64,000 nt of DNA from Saprospiraceae bacterium (lineage in GTDB: Bacteria > Bacteroidota > Bacteroidia > Chitinophagales > Saprospiraceae): positions 434,001 to 498,000 of the forward strand of contig JADKDE010000002.1 in the NCBI GenBank assembly GCA_016718505.1. The letters are read 5' to 3'. Positions 1-9,836 of the stretch are shown here, piece after piece (the stretch's first letter is position 1; the number at the start of each line of letters is the position of its first letter). Made by a program: the position numbers and the translations under genes. The notes beneath the pieces were generated by a model. It searched no databases. It was not told the origin of the DNA and saw only the letters and a list, made by a program, of their open reading frames with translations.

Positions 1-273
1 TTATGGCATTTTAAAACACACAATGCCCAATATTTGGCCTCTTTTGCTGGGGCATTTGCCTTTGTTATTCTAGGAAATATTTTGTTGGAAGCAACAATAT
101 CATTTTTTGGATTTGGTATCAGCCCGGACAGAATAAGTTGGGGATCTATTTTGGCATCATCTTCGCAATATCTAAATTTTTGGTGGATTCCCGTTTTTAC
201 TTCCCTCGCCATTACTCTTACTGCCTTGAGTTTTCAGTGGATTGGAAAATCAAAAGTTAATGAGGTACCATAA
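1..273 (+). CDS. ABC transporter permease, DppC/OppC type (3' end only)
   Basis: The frame is open from the first base, so this is the C-terminal ~90 residues of a gene that begins outside the window. It has the EAA-loop region of peptide/nickel ABC permeases (an ILLEA..SFFGFGI stretch followed by WGS.LA), then a last transmembrane segment and a short basic tail. This family forms the inner-membrane channel for oligopeptide uptake together with a second permease, ATPases and a binding protein. None of those partners is visible here; they would lie upstream. The family is clear from the EAA-loop wording. The substrate is not. Confidence 0.75.
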   Translation, partial: LWHFKTHNAQYLASFAGAFAFVILGNILLEATISFFGFGISPDRISWGSILASSSQYLNFWWIPVFTSLAITLTALSFQWIGKSKVNEVP

Positions 274-448
274 AGTGTTAAATATGCATTAATTTTGTCT
301 ATTATTTGTTCTTAATTTAAGATATACCTTGATTCTAAAATGTTGATTATCAACTTACAAATTGATTCATATTGTTAAATTAACATTATGTAAACATTTG
401 ACCGTTAGAGTATTTTGTAGTAGATTTAAGGTAATAAAACAACTGATT

Positions 449-3400
449 ATGAAAGCACGACTTACATTTTTATTTCTTTGCTGGATGGCAATGCCATTAT
501 TTGCTCAAAATTCTGATACCCCTCAACGATCCTATTGGGACAAACCTGGATGGTACACATTCGGATTGAGTGGAGGGACTAATTTTTTACAATCTGACGT
601 AAGAGCCGCTTGGGGTGGTTGGGGTGCCAACTTAAGCCTAGGCAAGAATATTTGGTACACCAAGCCCCTGTTGGTAAATTTGAGAGCAAAACTCGAATAC
701 CAAAAAGCTGTTGGATCTGATGTGGTTAGGGATTATAATATCCTCAAAAATACTACCTTGAACGGTACGCATAATTTGAATTATACCAACTACAATTCGC
801 CAACTACGCCCAATGGTTTTGTATTTCAAAACTTTCAAAACCAGATGGGATCCTTTGGTTTGGATGCCATATTCACCATGAATCGACTCCGAGAAAGAAC
901 GGGTTGGGTGCTTAATTTTTACGGAGGAGCCCAGATTTCATATTATGAGACATACATAAATCAATACAAAGAATCTGAAAATGCTGATTATAAGATTGGC
1001 TATGCGGCCATCGATACGAGCAAATCCAAATCAGATATTTGCAAGTCTTTGAGTGAACTCAGAGACAAAACTTACGAAACAGAGGGTTCAGGTTTTGACA
1101 ATGCGTCAAATCATTGGAGCTTGATGCCCTATGTTGGATTTGAGTTGGGTTATGAGCTGACACCAAAATTCACCCTTGGCATCGGACATAGAGTGACTTG
1201 GACCCAAAAGGATAATTTGGATGCTTCAACTTTTGAAAAATCAAACCAAGATCTTGGGCATTATAGTTTTTTGAATTTAGAATGGAAATTTAGACCTACA
1301 CCTAAGCAAGAATTGCCACCTGAGATAATGGTGCACCAGCCCACTATGGAGGAATATACCACCAAAGAGCCAGATGTTGACATACAAGCCACGATAAAAA
1401 ATGTTAAAAAGGCCAAACAAGTATATTTCACCCAAGATGGAAATGCTCAAGCATTTGAGTTTTATAGACCGAAATTTGCTAGCCATATAATTTTGCATCC
1501 AGGATTAAATGTCATCAAAATAGGGGCCGTCAATACGGTGGGCTCAGCCGAAAAAACCCTTAGGATCACGTATAACGAACCCAAAGCGGAGAAAAAACCA
1601 ACCGTACGATTTACCAATCCTTCCATTTCAGATAAAAAAACCCAGGAGGGGGAGCTTGTCCTGAAAGCAGACATCACTGATATTTACAAAGGCGATAAAA
1701 TCTTCTATTACGTAAATGGCCAATTTAAAAGCGATTATTTTTTCAAAAAGAATGAATTTTCTGATGGAGTCGGCTTGAGAGAAGGGGTGCAATTCCTTCA
1801 AAATTAGAGTGAAAATGCTTTGGTTCCGACGAGGCGGTCACATCTATTTACTACGAAAAACCCCTGCCAAAGCCCATCGTCGATATTTACGCACCTGGTA
1901 AAGGTACTTTCACAACACAAGCAAATAGAGAATATATCAAAGCTAGAATACAGCATGTAGATTCCAAAAGCCAAATCGCATTGCGCTTCAACGGTCAGTC
2001 AATTTATGACTTTGAATATTCAAGTGGAGAGGTAAGGTTTTATGCTTATCCTTTGATGCGAGGACAAAATATTTTCAGAGTTGAGGCCTCCAATCCATCT
2101 GGACAAGCGGCTGAAGAATTGATTATAAACTTTGAAGAAAAAGTTATCGAGCAAGTGCCAGCTCCTAGGATTAATTTCTTGACCAATCACAGTATTAAAG
2201 AAAATTCAAAAACAAAGCAGTGTGAATGGAGCGCAGAAGCGACAGTTTCTGGCGTTACTGGCAAGGATCAGATAGATGTGAGACTAAATGGCCAACCAGT
2301 GCCTTTTTCTTACACACAGGGCAAAATATATGTACTTGTGAATGTCTCTGAGGGAACACATGAATTGTATGCTAGTGCCATCAACCAGTCTGGAAGAGCA
2401 GAGGACAGAATCTCGGGAAGATGTGTCACTACATCTTCGATTCCAAAGCCTTTGGTGACTTTTGTGACGCCAGCGGTTTCGCCTAGTTCTACCCAAACTT
2501 CCCTAACCAGTATCTTGGTTGATGTTCGAAATATATCCAATTCCCGTGACATCAAATTGCTAGTGAATGGTAAGCCTCAATACGATTTTACATTTGTCAA
2601 TGAACAATTAAAGGCCAATATCCTGGTAAATGATGGCGCAAATTCTGTCGAAGTCATCGCGACAAACCAGGGCGGAATAGGCAATGCTTCTGTACAGATA
2701 ACCAAAGTCGGAGGCATCAATTTGGCGAGAAAACCCATCATCGAGATTCAAACACCTTCTAATGGACATAAAACAAGAGAATCTTCTATAGAGGTAAAAG
2801 CATCCATCCGAAACGTGACGCACAAGGACAATGTTGAGTTTTGGGTAAATGGCAGCCGCAACAATAATTTCCAGTTTAATCCAGCTACTTCAAGCATGAA
2901 CGCTGTTGTTTCACTAGCAAATGGGCAGAATGTCTTCTTAATCAAAGCCAAAAATGCAGCGGGACAAGCTGAAAATTCCGTTCAAGTAACCAAGGAAGTA
3001 ATACAAAAAAGGCCACCCATCATCTCTATATCTAAGCCAGCAGACGGCATGAGTACGGAAGAAAAGGTTGTTACATTGGTTGCCAAAATTGACAATATTT
3101 CGTCCAAATCCCAAATACATCTCGTCATCAACGGTGCCCCTACAAGCGACTTTCAGTGGGCAGACAATACTTTGACTTGCAATATATTGACCATTGTGGG
3201 ATCAAATACAGCCCAAATCAATGCTACTAATGACGACGGATCAGACCAAAAAAATGTCCGATTTACAGTAACAAAAAGCGTGGCTGCACCCATTATTAAT
3301 TTTGAAAATCCTAAGATAAGCCCACAAATCACAAGAGAGTCTAGTATGAAAGTCGTGGCTGAAATTCTTAATGTGGAGCGTAAGGATATCGTGTTCTACA

Positions 3401-3849
3401 TCGATGGTAGGGTGACCCCTAATTTTGAATGGAATGACCAAACCAAAAGACTATCTTATCAAGTGATGCTGAACAAAGGCGAAAACAACTTTAAGATAGA
3501 TGCTTCCAATAGCGCTGGGACTAGATCAGAGAAGCGTCAAGTAAAATATTTTGCAGTACAAGTAGTGCCTCCTCCGACTGTCTCTATAGAGTCCATTTCT
3601 GTACCGACTGAAAATCCGTTCGAGCCGGGCGTAGCCAGAAGCACGTACGTAGCAAAAATAACGGGTATCTCCAGCAGCGCTAACTTGAAAGTATTGATCA
3701 ACAATGTTCCTGTAACAGATTTTAATTATAACTCAACTACAGGTATGGTTTCGGGTGTGATGAATCTAATCAAAGGCATCAATAAATTGAGGATAGAGGC
3801 CACGAATTCATCGGGCTTCCATTACGCAGAGAAAGAACTCGCATACTAG
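449..3849 (+). pseudogene. Surface protein: outer-membrane barrel-like domain plus nine Ig-like repeats (frameshifted)
   Basis: The start at 449 is chosen because it opens a clean signal peptide (MKARLTFLF..LFAQ); the frame also runs open upstream to 362. Residues ~25-285 alternate aromatic and polar residues as in an outer-membrane beta-barrel. Nine repeats of ~90 residues follow. Each carries a 'V.A.I.NV..KD.I.F.VNG' core and ends 'G.N.F.I.A.N.AG'. The frame breaks at about 1780-1825: one extra base near 1786 and two missing bases (at about 1813 and 1822) restore the second repeat exactly, with a net change of -1 that matches the total length. The rest of the gene is clean, so sequencing error is likelier than decay. 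No enzyme motif is present. A structural or adhesive surface role is an inference. Confidence 0.6.
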
Positions 3850-3959
3850 CGCGTGAGGGGCGGTAATGGCTTGGTCTCGTCAGGTATGTTTATACTTGAC
3901 GAGACGGAGCACCGCGAACCCATGCACGACCCGACCACACAGAGTGTGGACACGCCCTA
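3849..3959 (-). repeat. GC-rich intergenic hairpin element, copy 1
   Basis: This GC-rich island lies directly after the Ig-repeat gene. It holds a 14-bp stem (3874-3887 with 3892-3905, one G-T pair, loop GTTT) and a CACAC/GTGTG stem at 3936-3948. Read on the minus strand it starts TAGGGCGTG and ends CCCCTCACGC, the same frame of motifs as the element at 61262. The long stem could also end transcription of the upstream gene. Confidence 0.55.
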
Positions 3960-4138
3960 ATAATTATGGCACAAATTTTTGAGCATTTTGAAGCATCATT
4001 GAATAGGATATACTAGTCGAAAAGCTTTTGCTCAAGACTTATTTTTACAACTTGCTGGATTCTTGTATTTTGCGCGAATAAAAGGTACTTCCAACCGATT
4101 ATTTTGATATTTTTGCAATAAATAAACAAGAAACAACA

Positions 4139-5611
4139 ATGGACAAAATTTTCAACGATACCCAGATGGGTGAAAATTTCCTCCGTGAATGGCGGGAAAT
4201 GGAGAAAAAAGCACTCGAATTGCTCCAAATTGTAGGAGAATTGCGCTTCGATAGATCCATCGAATTGGTGCTTTTTAGACGAGATATTTACGATTCCCGA
4301 CCGAGTGAGCTACTCCAAATCCATGCGCTATCCAAGCACTATCATGACAAAGATCCTCTAAATATAGACCACACCCTAGCCATAGCTAGAGCCATCTACC
4401 GACAAAAAAACATGGTGCCTTCGCGTATCGATCTAGGTACCATTGGTGTCGAATGGCTTACTGAAAATAAAAACGAGAGCGTCAATGAGTTCGTGTCTTC
4501 CAAATTGGGTCATTTGATCGAAAGTGAGGAGAAAAAACTCATACACAAAGACGTTATCCTCTACGGTTTTGGACGTATAGGAAGGATTGCTGCGCGAAGA
4601 TTGGTTCAACAAACGGGTAGGGGGGAGCAGCTTCGATTGCGCGCCATCGTCATCCGCCCTCAAATGAAAAATAAGCTAGAGGAAGCCGAAAAGCGTGCTG
4701 CTTTATTGCGCACAGATTCCGTACACGGCGAATTTAGAGGTACCGTTGAAGTTGCAGCTGACGGACACGCATTGCTCATCAACGGCAATCACGTCCACCT
4801 TATTTATGCCTCAGCACCTTCAGAAGTGGATTATACTCAATACGATATCCACGATGCGATCGTGATCGACAATACTGGGGTTTGGCGCGATCGTGCATCC
4901 CTAGAACAACACTTACGACCTGGTGCTTCACACGTGATTTTGACTTCTCCTGGTAAGGATATTCCGAATATTGTCTATGGTGCGAATCATGAATCCATCG
5001 ACCCTGAAGAAAATATCCTTTGTGCCGCCTCTTGTACCACGAATGCCATAGTACCTATCATCAAGGCGATTGACGAAAAATTTGCCATTCAGAAAGGCCA
5101 TATAGAGACCATTCACTCCTACACCAGCGACCAGAATCTCTTAGACAATTTTCACAAAAAACCGCGTAGGGAGGCAGGGCTGCTGCCACTCAACATGGTC
5201 ATTACTTCGACAGGGGCAGGGGAGGCAGTCTCCAAGGTGATGCCACATCTGGCGGGAAGGCTTACGGGTAATGCCGTGCGCGTACCGACTCCCAATGTTT
5301 CTCTGGCGATTTTGAATCTTACTTTGGATGCCAGTGTCACCAAAGAAGAGGTGAATTTGGCTGTTAAGGATGCCGCTATGCATGGATCCCTCGTTGAGCA
5401 AATCCAGTACAGTACATCTGATGAATACGTTTCCAGCCATGCGGTGGGGGCTACTGCTGCGACGGTTTTCGATTCGCCTTCGACTCTTGTATCTAAGGAT
5501 GGTCACTCGACGACCCTCTACACGTGGTATGACAATGAGTATGGTTATACCTGCCAGGTTATTCGTCTAGCGAAGTGGATTGCTAAGGTTCGCAGAGCTC
5601 ATTATTACTAG
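4139..5611 (+). CDS. gap: Glyceraldehyde-3-phosphate dehydrogenase, long form with N-terminal extension
   Basis: The protein has 490 residues. It catalyses NAD(P)-dependent interconversion of glyceraldehyde-3-phosphate and 1,3-bisphosphoglycerate in glycolysis and gluconeogenesis. The Rossmann motif GFGRIGR sits at about residue 143, the catalytic ASCTTN has Cys at 299, and the C-terminal WYDNEYGYT is present. About 140 residues precede the Rossmann fold, beyond the usual ~335-residue enzyme. This extended form is known in several Gram-negative groups; the role of the extension is not evident here. The gene stands alone, with GC-rich repeats on both sides. The start at 4139 follows an A-rich leader typical of Bacteroidota. 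Confidence 0.93.
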   Translation: MDKIFNDTQMGENFLREWREMEKKALELLQIVGELRFDRSIELVLFRRDIYDSRPSELLQIHALSKHYHDKDPLNIDHTLAIARAIYRQKNMVPSRIDLGTIGVEWLTENKNESVNEFVSSKLGHLIESEEKKLIHKDVILYGFGRIGRIAARRLVQQTGRGEQLRLRAIVIRPQMKNKLEEAEKRAALLRTDSVHGEFRGTVEVAADGHALLINGNHVHLIYASAPSEVDYTQYDIHDAIVIDNTGVWRDRASLEQHLRPGASHVILTSPGKDIPNIVYGANHESIDPEENILCAASCTTNAIVPIIKAIDEKFAIQKGHIETIHSYTSDQNLLDNFHKKPRREAGLLPLNMVITSTGAGEAVSKVMPHLAGRLTGNAVRVPTPNVSLAILNLTLDASVTKEEVNLAVKDAAMHGSLVEQIQYSTSDEYVSSHAVGATAATVFDSPSTLVSKDGHSTTLYTWYDNEYGYTCQVIRLAKWIAKVRRAHYY

Positions 5612-5630
5612 AAAGATATTTTATTTTATG

Positions 5631-5742
5631 CCGTCCCCCACGCCATGCGTGGGGCCAGGCTCTCCACGACTTCACTTCGTTTCGGTCTTGTCAGACTCTC
5701 CTTCGGAGATCGTTTCGATCCTTGACGGGCGTTGTTGACGCT
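5631..5742 (+). repeat. GC-rich intergenic hairpin element, copy 2
   Basis: The element fills much of the 306-bp gap between gap and the DUF6428 gene. It is a run of short hairpins: CCCCACGC/GCGTGGGG near 5637-5654, TCTCC-TTC-GGAGA near 5697-5709, and GATCG-TTT-CGATC. It opens CCGTCCCC and closes with GATCCTTGACGGGCG. The layout (5' GC hairpin, AGGCTCTCC, TTCGGA hairpin, GATC..TGACG end) parallels the copy at 61262. The remaining AT-rich 175 bp up to 5917 show nothing I can name. Confidence 0.5.
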
Positions 5743-5917
5743 GTGTTCTTTAGCCCATTTTAAATGTGTAAAATACCAGAGTTTCACAGAAAAATTTCAA
5801 TAAGTAGGTTTATTTTTATTTCGATCGAATTGTTAAACTTCGCCAGTACATCTTTGTTAATAAATTGGATTTTGAGATATTATTTTTTTTCTATTCTATT
5901 TACCCAAATATATTTTT

Positions 5918-6373
5918 ATGAAACTATCTGAATTTAAAGCTGCATTGACCAATCTAACCGAATTGAATTTTAAATTGCCAGATGGAACCATGGTTCCGAA
6001 GCATTTTCACATCACCGAAATAGGCCAAGTTTCTAAGAAATTTATAGATTGCGGAGGTACTGTAAGGGAAGAAAATTTAATCAGCATGCAACTTTGGGAA
6101 AGCATCGATTTTTGGCATAGATTGGAGCCGTCAAAATTGATTTCCATCATCGATCTAAGCATCCAAAAATTAGGCATAGAAGATCATGAAATCGAAATCG
6201 AATACCAAGGCAATACAATCGGAAAGTATGGTGTTACTTTTTCGGACAATCAGTTCAAACTATTAAGCACAAAAACCCAGTGTCTTGCCGAGGAGAAATG
6301 CGGCATCACCAGCTTCAATCTTATCAAAGAGAAGGTGCAGTCTTGCTGTAGTCCTAGCGGTGGCTGCTGTTAA
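5918..6373 (+). CDS. DUF6428 family protein with cysteine-pair tail
   Basis: The protein has 151 residues and no signal peptide or membrane segment. Its sequence (LPDG..VPKHFHITE, then FIDCGGTVR, then QLW...D..HRL) matches my memory of the DUF6428 family, which in Bacteroidota often sits beside arsenic-resistance genes. No ars gene is seen here. The last nine residues, CCSPSGGCC, form two cysteine pairs, and two further cysteines lie ~25 residues earlier, so thiolate metal or metalloid binding is a reasonable guess. The family name is fairly sure; the function is unknown. Confidence 0.7.
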   Translation: MKLSEFKAALTNLTELNFKLPDGTMVPKHFHITEIGQVSKKFIDCGGTVREENLISMQLWESIDFWHRLEPSKLISIIDLSIQKLGIEDHEIEIEYQGNTIGKYGVTFSDNQFKLLSTKTQCLAEEKCGITSFNLIKEKVQSCCSPSGGCC

Positions 6374-6407
6374 GCAAAGTGAAGATTGATTTTATCGTTT
6401 AATTACT

Positions 6408-6430
6408 AGCAAAGACACAGAGTCGCAAAG
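6408..6430 (-). repeat. Left copy of 'GCAAAG' repeat at the GxxExxY gene
   Basis: The sequence AGCAAAGACACAGAG followed by TCGCAAAG ends two bases before the GxxExxY start codon. It is the reverse-complement form of the CTTTGCG-rich repeats just after the gene, so the gene lies between inverted copies. Confidence 0.65.
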
Positions 6431-6432
6431 AA

Positions 6433-6813
6433 ATGATAAACGAAAACGAAATATCAAAAATCATTGTGAACACCGCTTTCCTAATTCATACTCAGCTTGG
6501 ACCAGGTTTGTTGGAGTCTGTTTATGAAGAGATTTTATATTTTGAATTGAAAAAAGAAGGTTTAAAAGTAGAAAGGCAAAAAGCACTACCAGTCATCTGG
6601 AATGAATTAAAAATGGAAATTGGTTTTAGAGCTGACTTGATAGTTGAAAACAAAGTAATCATTGAAATAAAATCTGTTGAGGCAATAGCTCCTGTACATC
6701 CAAAACAACTATTAACCTATTTAAAGCTAACAGGGTGTAAACTTGGACTTTTAATAAACTTTAATGAACCACTAATAAAATCAGGAATAACAAGAATTGT
6801 AAATAAGCTCTGA
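6433..6813 (+). CDS. GxxExxY protein, PD-(D/E)XK nuclease-like fold
   Basis: The protein has 126 residues. The family signature G25-LLE28-SVY31 is present, followed by a nuclease-like core with D68 in a 'RADLIV' strand and E78-I-K80 in 'VIIEIKS'. This is the D...ExK arrangement of the PD-(D/E)XK superfamily. GxxExxY proteins are widespread and of unknown function. The gene is embedded in 'GCAAAGACGCAAAG'-type repeats: an inverted copy ends two bases before the start and others begin right after the stop. I infer that gene and repeats form one unit, possibly mobile. No toxin, reverse transcriptase or transposase partner is adjacent. Confidence 0.85.
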   Translation: MINENEISKIIVNTAFLIHTQLGPGLLESVYEEILYFELKKEGLKVERQKALPVIWNELKMEIGFRADLIVENKVIIEIKSVEAIAPVHPKQLLTYLKLTGCKLGLLINFNEPLIKSGITRIVNKL

Positions 6814-6880
6814 CTTTGAGTCTTCGTGTCTTTGCGGCTTTGCGAGAAATAATTTAAGAAGAAATCCTTAGCGACTTCGC
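6814..6880 (+). repeat. Right copy of the repeat after the GxxExxY gene
   Basis: It begins one base after the stop codon. It holds CTTTGCGGCTTTGCGAG, a link AAATAATTTAAGAAG, and TCCTTAGCGACTTCGCG. This equals about one and a half units of the tandem array at 7004-7258, in the same orientation. Confidence 0.7.
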
Positions 6881-6964
6881 GAAAAAATTGAATGTTAGTT
6901 GGTTAAAAAACATTTATAAGAAGTGAGCAGCTAGGTAGCTTAGATGTCAATAACGGTTGATAGG

Positions 6965-6990
6965 TCTCGCAAAGACGCAAAGACGCAAAT
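6965..6990 (-). repeat. Inverted copy of the repeat core
   Basis: TCTCGCAAAGACGCAAAG and the following ACGCAAAT are the reverse complement of the CTTTGCG motif in the flanking repeats. Together with the array starting at 7004 it forms an inverted pair ~15 bp apart that could fold into a stem. Confidence 0.65.
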
Positions 6991-7003
6991 CAAAAAAACA
7001 ATG

Positions 7004-7258
7004 CCTTTGCGAGAAAAAATCTAAGAAGAAATCCTTAGCGACTTTGCGGCTTTGCGAGAAATAATTTAAGAAGAAATCCTTAGCGACTTCGCGTCTTGGC
7101 GAGAAGAAATCTAAGAAGTAACCCTTTGCGACTTTGCGTCTTGGCGAGAAATAATTTAAGAAGAAATCCTTTGCGACTTTGCGTCTTGGCGAGAAATAAT
7201 TTAAGAAGAAATCCTTTGCGACTTCGCGGCTTTGCGAGAAAAAATCATTATTCTTGGC
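7004..7258 (+). repeat. 45-bp tandem repeat array, about five and a half units
   Basis: GCGACTT recurs at 7038, 7083, 7128, 7173 and 7218, an exact 45-bp period. Each unit is a core GCGACTTTGCGTCTTGGCGA, then GAAATAATTTAAGAAG, then AAATCCTTT or AAATCCTTA. Units differ at a few positions: TTCGCG or TTTGCG, GGCTTTGCG or GTCTTGGCG. There are no spacers, so it is not a CRISPR. The array ends a few bases beyond the stop codon of the FecA-like gene on the other strand. The repeats fill most of the gap from 6814 to 7265; 6881-6964 is otherwise featureless. Confidence 0.8.
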
Positions 7259-7265
7259 GATTATT

Positions 7266-9463
7266 TTAAATTTTTATTCCAATCGATGCCACAAACCCTC
7301 TGCCATCTGAGCTCCAAACGCCTTGTCCTGGATAACCCGCTGGACGCTTAGTGAAATATTGCTCGTTCGTCAAGTTATTGATACCAAATTTGAAGTTCAA
7401 ATTATTGTTAAAACGATAAGCAAGGTTGATGTCAAAAATATGATAAGATGGCACGATGCCAGAGGCTCCGTTCGCGCTAGGGGTCTTCGTGTTAAGCGCA
7501 TCCGAATAGCTTTCAGCAACGTAATTATACTGTAAGAGGGCAGAAATTTTTCTATATCCGATTTGCAAGCCGCTTCTGTGAATCCACTTTGGTACCGTTT
7601 CCAATCGATTATGTGTGATATCGGTATTGACTGAACCATTTTTCATAGTTCCACGCATATACATTCCATCGAAATACGAGGTGGCAGCGAAAACAGAAAT
7701 CCGATATTTCATCGTTTCTTTTATCTTGTATTCGGCATATAGTTCTATCCCATGGTCTTACTGTCCCCAAAATTTGTCTTCCACACATACGACTGGCCAT
7801 TGTCATCAGTTAGAACAAGACTTCCAATACGATTTTTATAAATTATCTGAAAAAAAGTCAAGTCATATGTAAATCGATTAAATAATTCGCCTTTTATACC
7901 CAAGTCGAAATTATGCCCAAATGCGTCCTTCAAATCGGAGTCGGTTTGGTCCAGAGGAGTGGCTGGAATCAGATCGGCAAAGATGACTGGTCTATACGCT
8001 TGAGACCAACTTGCGTACAATTTGTTGCTATGGTTCAGGCGATATTGCCCACTGATGCCGAAAAGTGGGAATTTGTGAGAGATGTCCTGAGGTACTTTTT
8101 CATTAGGGAGATATGAAATAACTCCATCAACAGCACTGAGCCCACTTTCAAATCTGAACCCTAATGAGAGTTCCAATTTTTTTGTAATTCTAAACAAATT
8201 TTCAGCAAAAAAGGCGATATTTTTAGTCTTCATGTGCAAATCTCTACCGAATTGATCATTTGTAATGGTCAAATCATAATCAGTACCAGTGGTGCCTTTC
8301 CCTTGTTGCCGTCTGTGGAGATCATTATTGATATATCTGATGCCGCTTATGAGCGTATGCTTGCCATTAAAAACTTTGTAGTCGTGTTGCAAACGGGCTT
8401 CAAAGGTATAGCTGTTGAAATTGTCGATATCAACTTGCCTTGGCTTATATTCACGGGTAAGTGCGTCAATTGTATCCTTTGCATCAGCAAAACCTATAAA
8501 CTGGACGCTTTTGCGGGTACCTAGGACTGCCGACCCGATACAACTGAGCATTGTATTTTTGGTTATTTGCCAAGTATAATTGAGCGATGGAATATAAATG
8601 TCAGGACTAAAATAGTTTCTGCTTCGTGTGGACTGTTGTGGATTAGCATAAAACATGGCGTCCGTCAAAGCTCCTGGGATCTGGTATAAATATTGACTTC
8701 GTCCTAGCTCAGCTCTTATGTTCATAGATGGATTTATTGCATACTCAAGGCTTACAAATTGGGCTTCAGCCTCTGAACGTGCATTTTTGCGATATCCAGT
8801 TGATGTCCGCCTTTGGTAATAGACATAATAGGACAATTTTCCGATTTTTCCACCCATTGCATTGTAGGTACTTTGCAAACCAAAAGACCCTACTGAGTTC
8901 AAAGATTCAAATCCAATTTTCTTTGTTGTATCCGGTTGTCTGGTGATATAATTAATCATCCCTCCGAATTGCGATCCATACTGGAGTGACGCCGAGCCTC
9001 TGATTATTTCTATTTTGTTGATGGCCTCCATAGGAGGGCTATAATGACTGGCGGGATAGCCATAGATATCCGAATTGGTCATGATACCATTCTGCCTGAT
9101 ATTGTATTCCCAAGAGCGGTGAGGGTCTAAACCTCGTGTCGATACATTAACCTGATTGCCAGAGCCATCCATGTCGTAAATGAAGGCTCCGGAAATTTTG
9201 GCGAATATTTGCCGCCCATTTTTTTCGGCTATATTGGCAGGTAAATCCTCTACAAGGATCACTTCATGTTTTTTGCCAGAGGTGATATAAGTCTGATGAA
9301 CGCTTTCCAATTGTTTTACCTCATTTGAAGGGAAACGATAGGCCTTGATGGTGACAGGAGATAAGTCGTGTGTTAAAGTAGAATCAATCTTTTGTGAATA
9401 GCCAAAAGATTCTGTAAATATTATCAACGATAATGTTAATAATATTCTAATACCAATTTTCAT
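7266..9463 (-). pseudogene. TonB-dependent receptor, FecA-like (one frameshift)
   Basis: This is an outer-membrane siderophore or iron-chelate receptor of ~732 residues. It has a signal peptide (MKIGIRILL..GYSQ) and a plug domain with 'TRGLDPHRSWEYNIRQNG' and 'EIIRGSASLQYG.QFGGMINY', wording very close to FecA-type plugs. The beta-barrel ends in the receptor-type strand 'FGINNLTNEQYF' and a terminal 'FVASIGIKI'. The frame is lost near 7748: adding one base in the GGGAT context joins GDSKTMG to IELYAEYKIKETMKY, which reads naturally. Both halves are otherwise clean, so a consensus error is likely. Energy would come from TonB-ExbBD, not present here. The substrate is not known. Confidence 0.78.
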
Positions 9464-9836
9464 TGCTAAATTATTATTTTAAACAAATTTTACCATGCAC
9501 CCTTACATGATACTTGGTCTTTCTTTTTGTGTTTCTAGTATTGCTGCAAGATCAGTCTTTTATGTAGTTTTAAAGTGGTAAATAAAAACTTCCTAGTAAT
9601 CGACATTAAAGATTTATTCCGAATCAACAGATACTAAATATTAGAGTATTTGATAATACAAATTGTTAAGGTAAAGATATAAAAATTTTAGATAAAATGG
9701 AAAGTAATGATGCTTTTAGATTTTTATTTATTGAAAATAAATATGTATAATGAGCCGATAATCAAGATATTGAGTTGGGGCTTAATTTATATTTAGCTAA
9801 CTTTTGTTTTTGTTATTCGACCTTGTAAATATTCTT
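9464..9836. other. Intergenic region upstream of the FecA-like gene
   Basis: These 373 AT-rich bases lie between two minus-strand genes. The region must contain the FecA-like promoter. I see no convincing Fur-type palindrome, small ORF or terminator hairpin. Confidence 0.3.

Noticed and set aside
4062..4078. Partial dyad-like TCTTGTATTTTGCGCGA upstream of gap
   Set aside because: Only the left arm matches and the right arm is lost.
7004..7258. CRISPR array
   Set aside because: The 45-bp units are contiguous with no unique spacers, and no cas gene is near.
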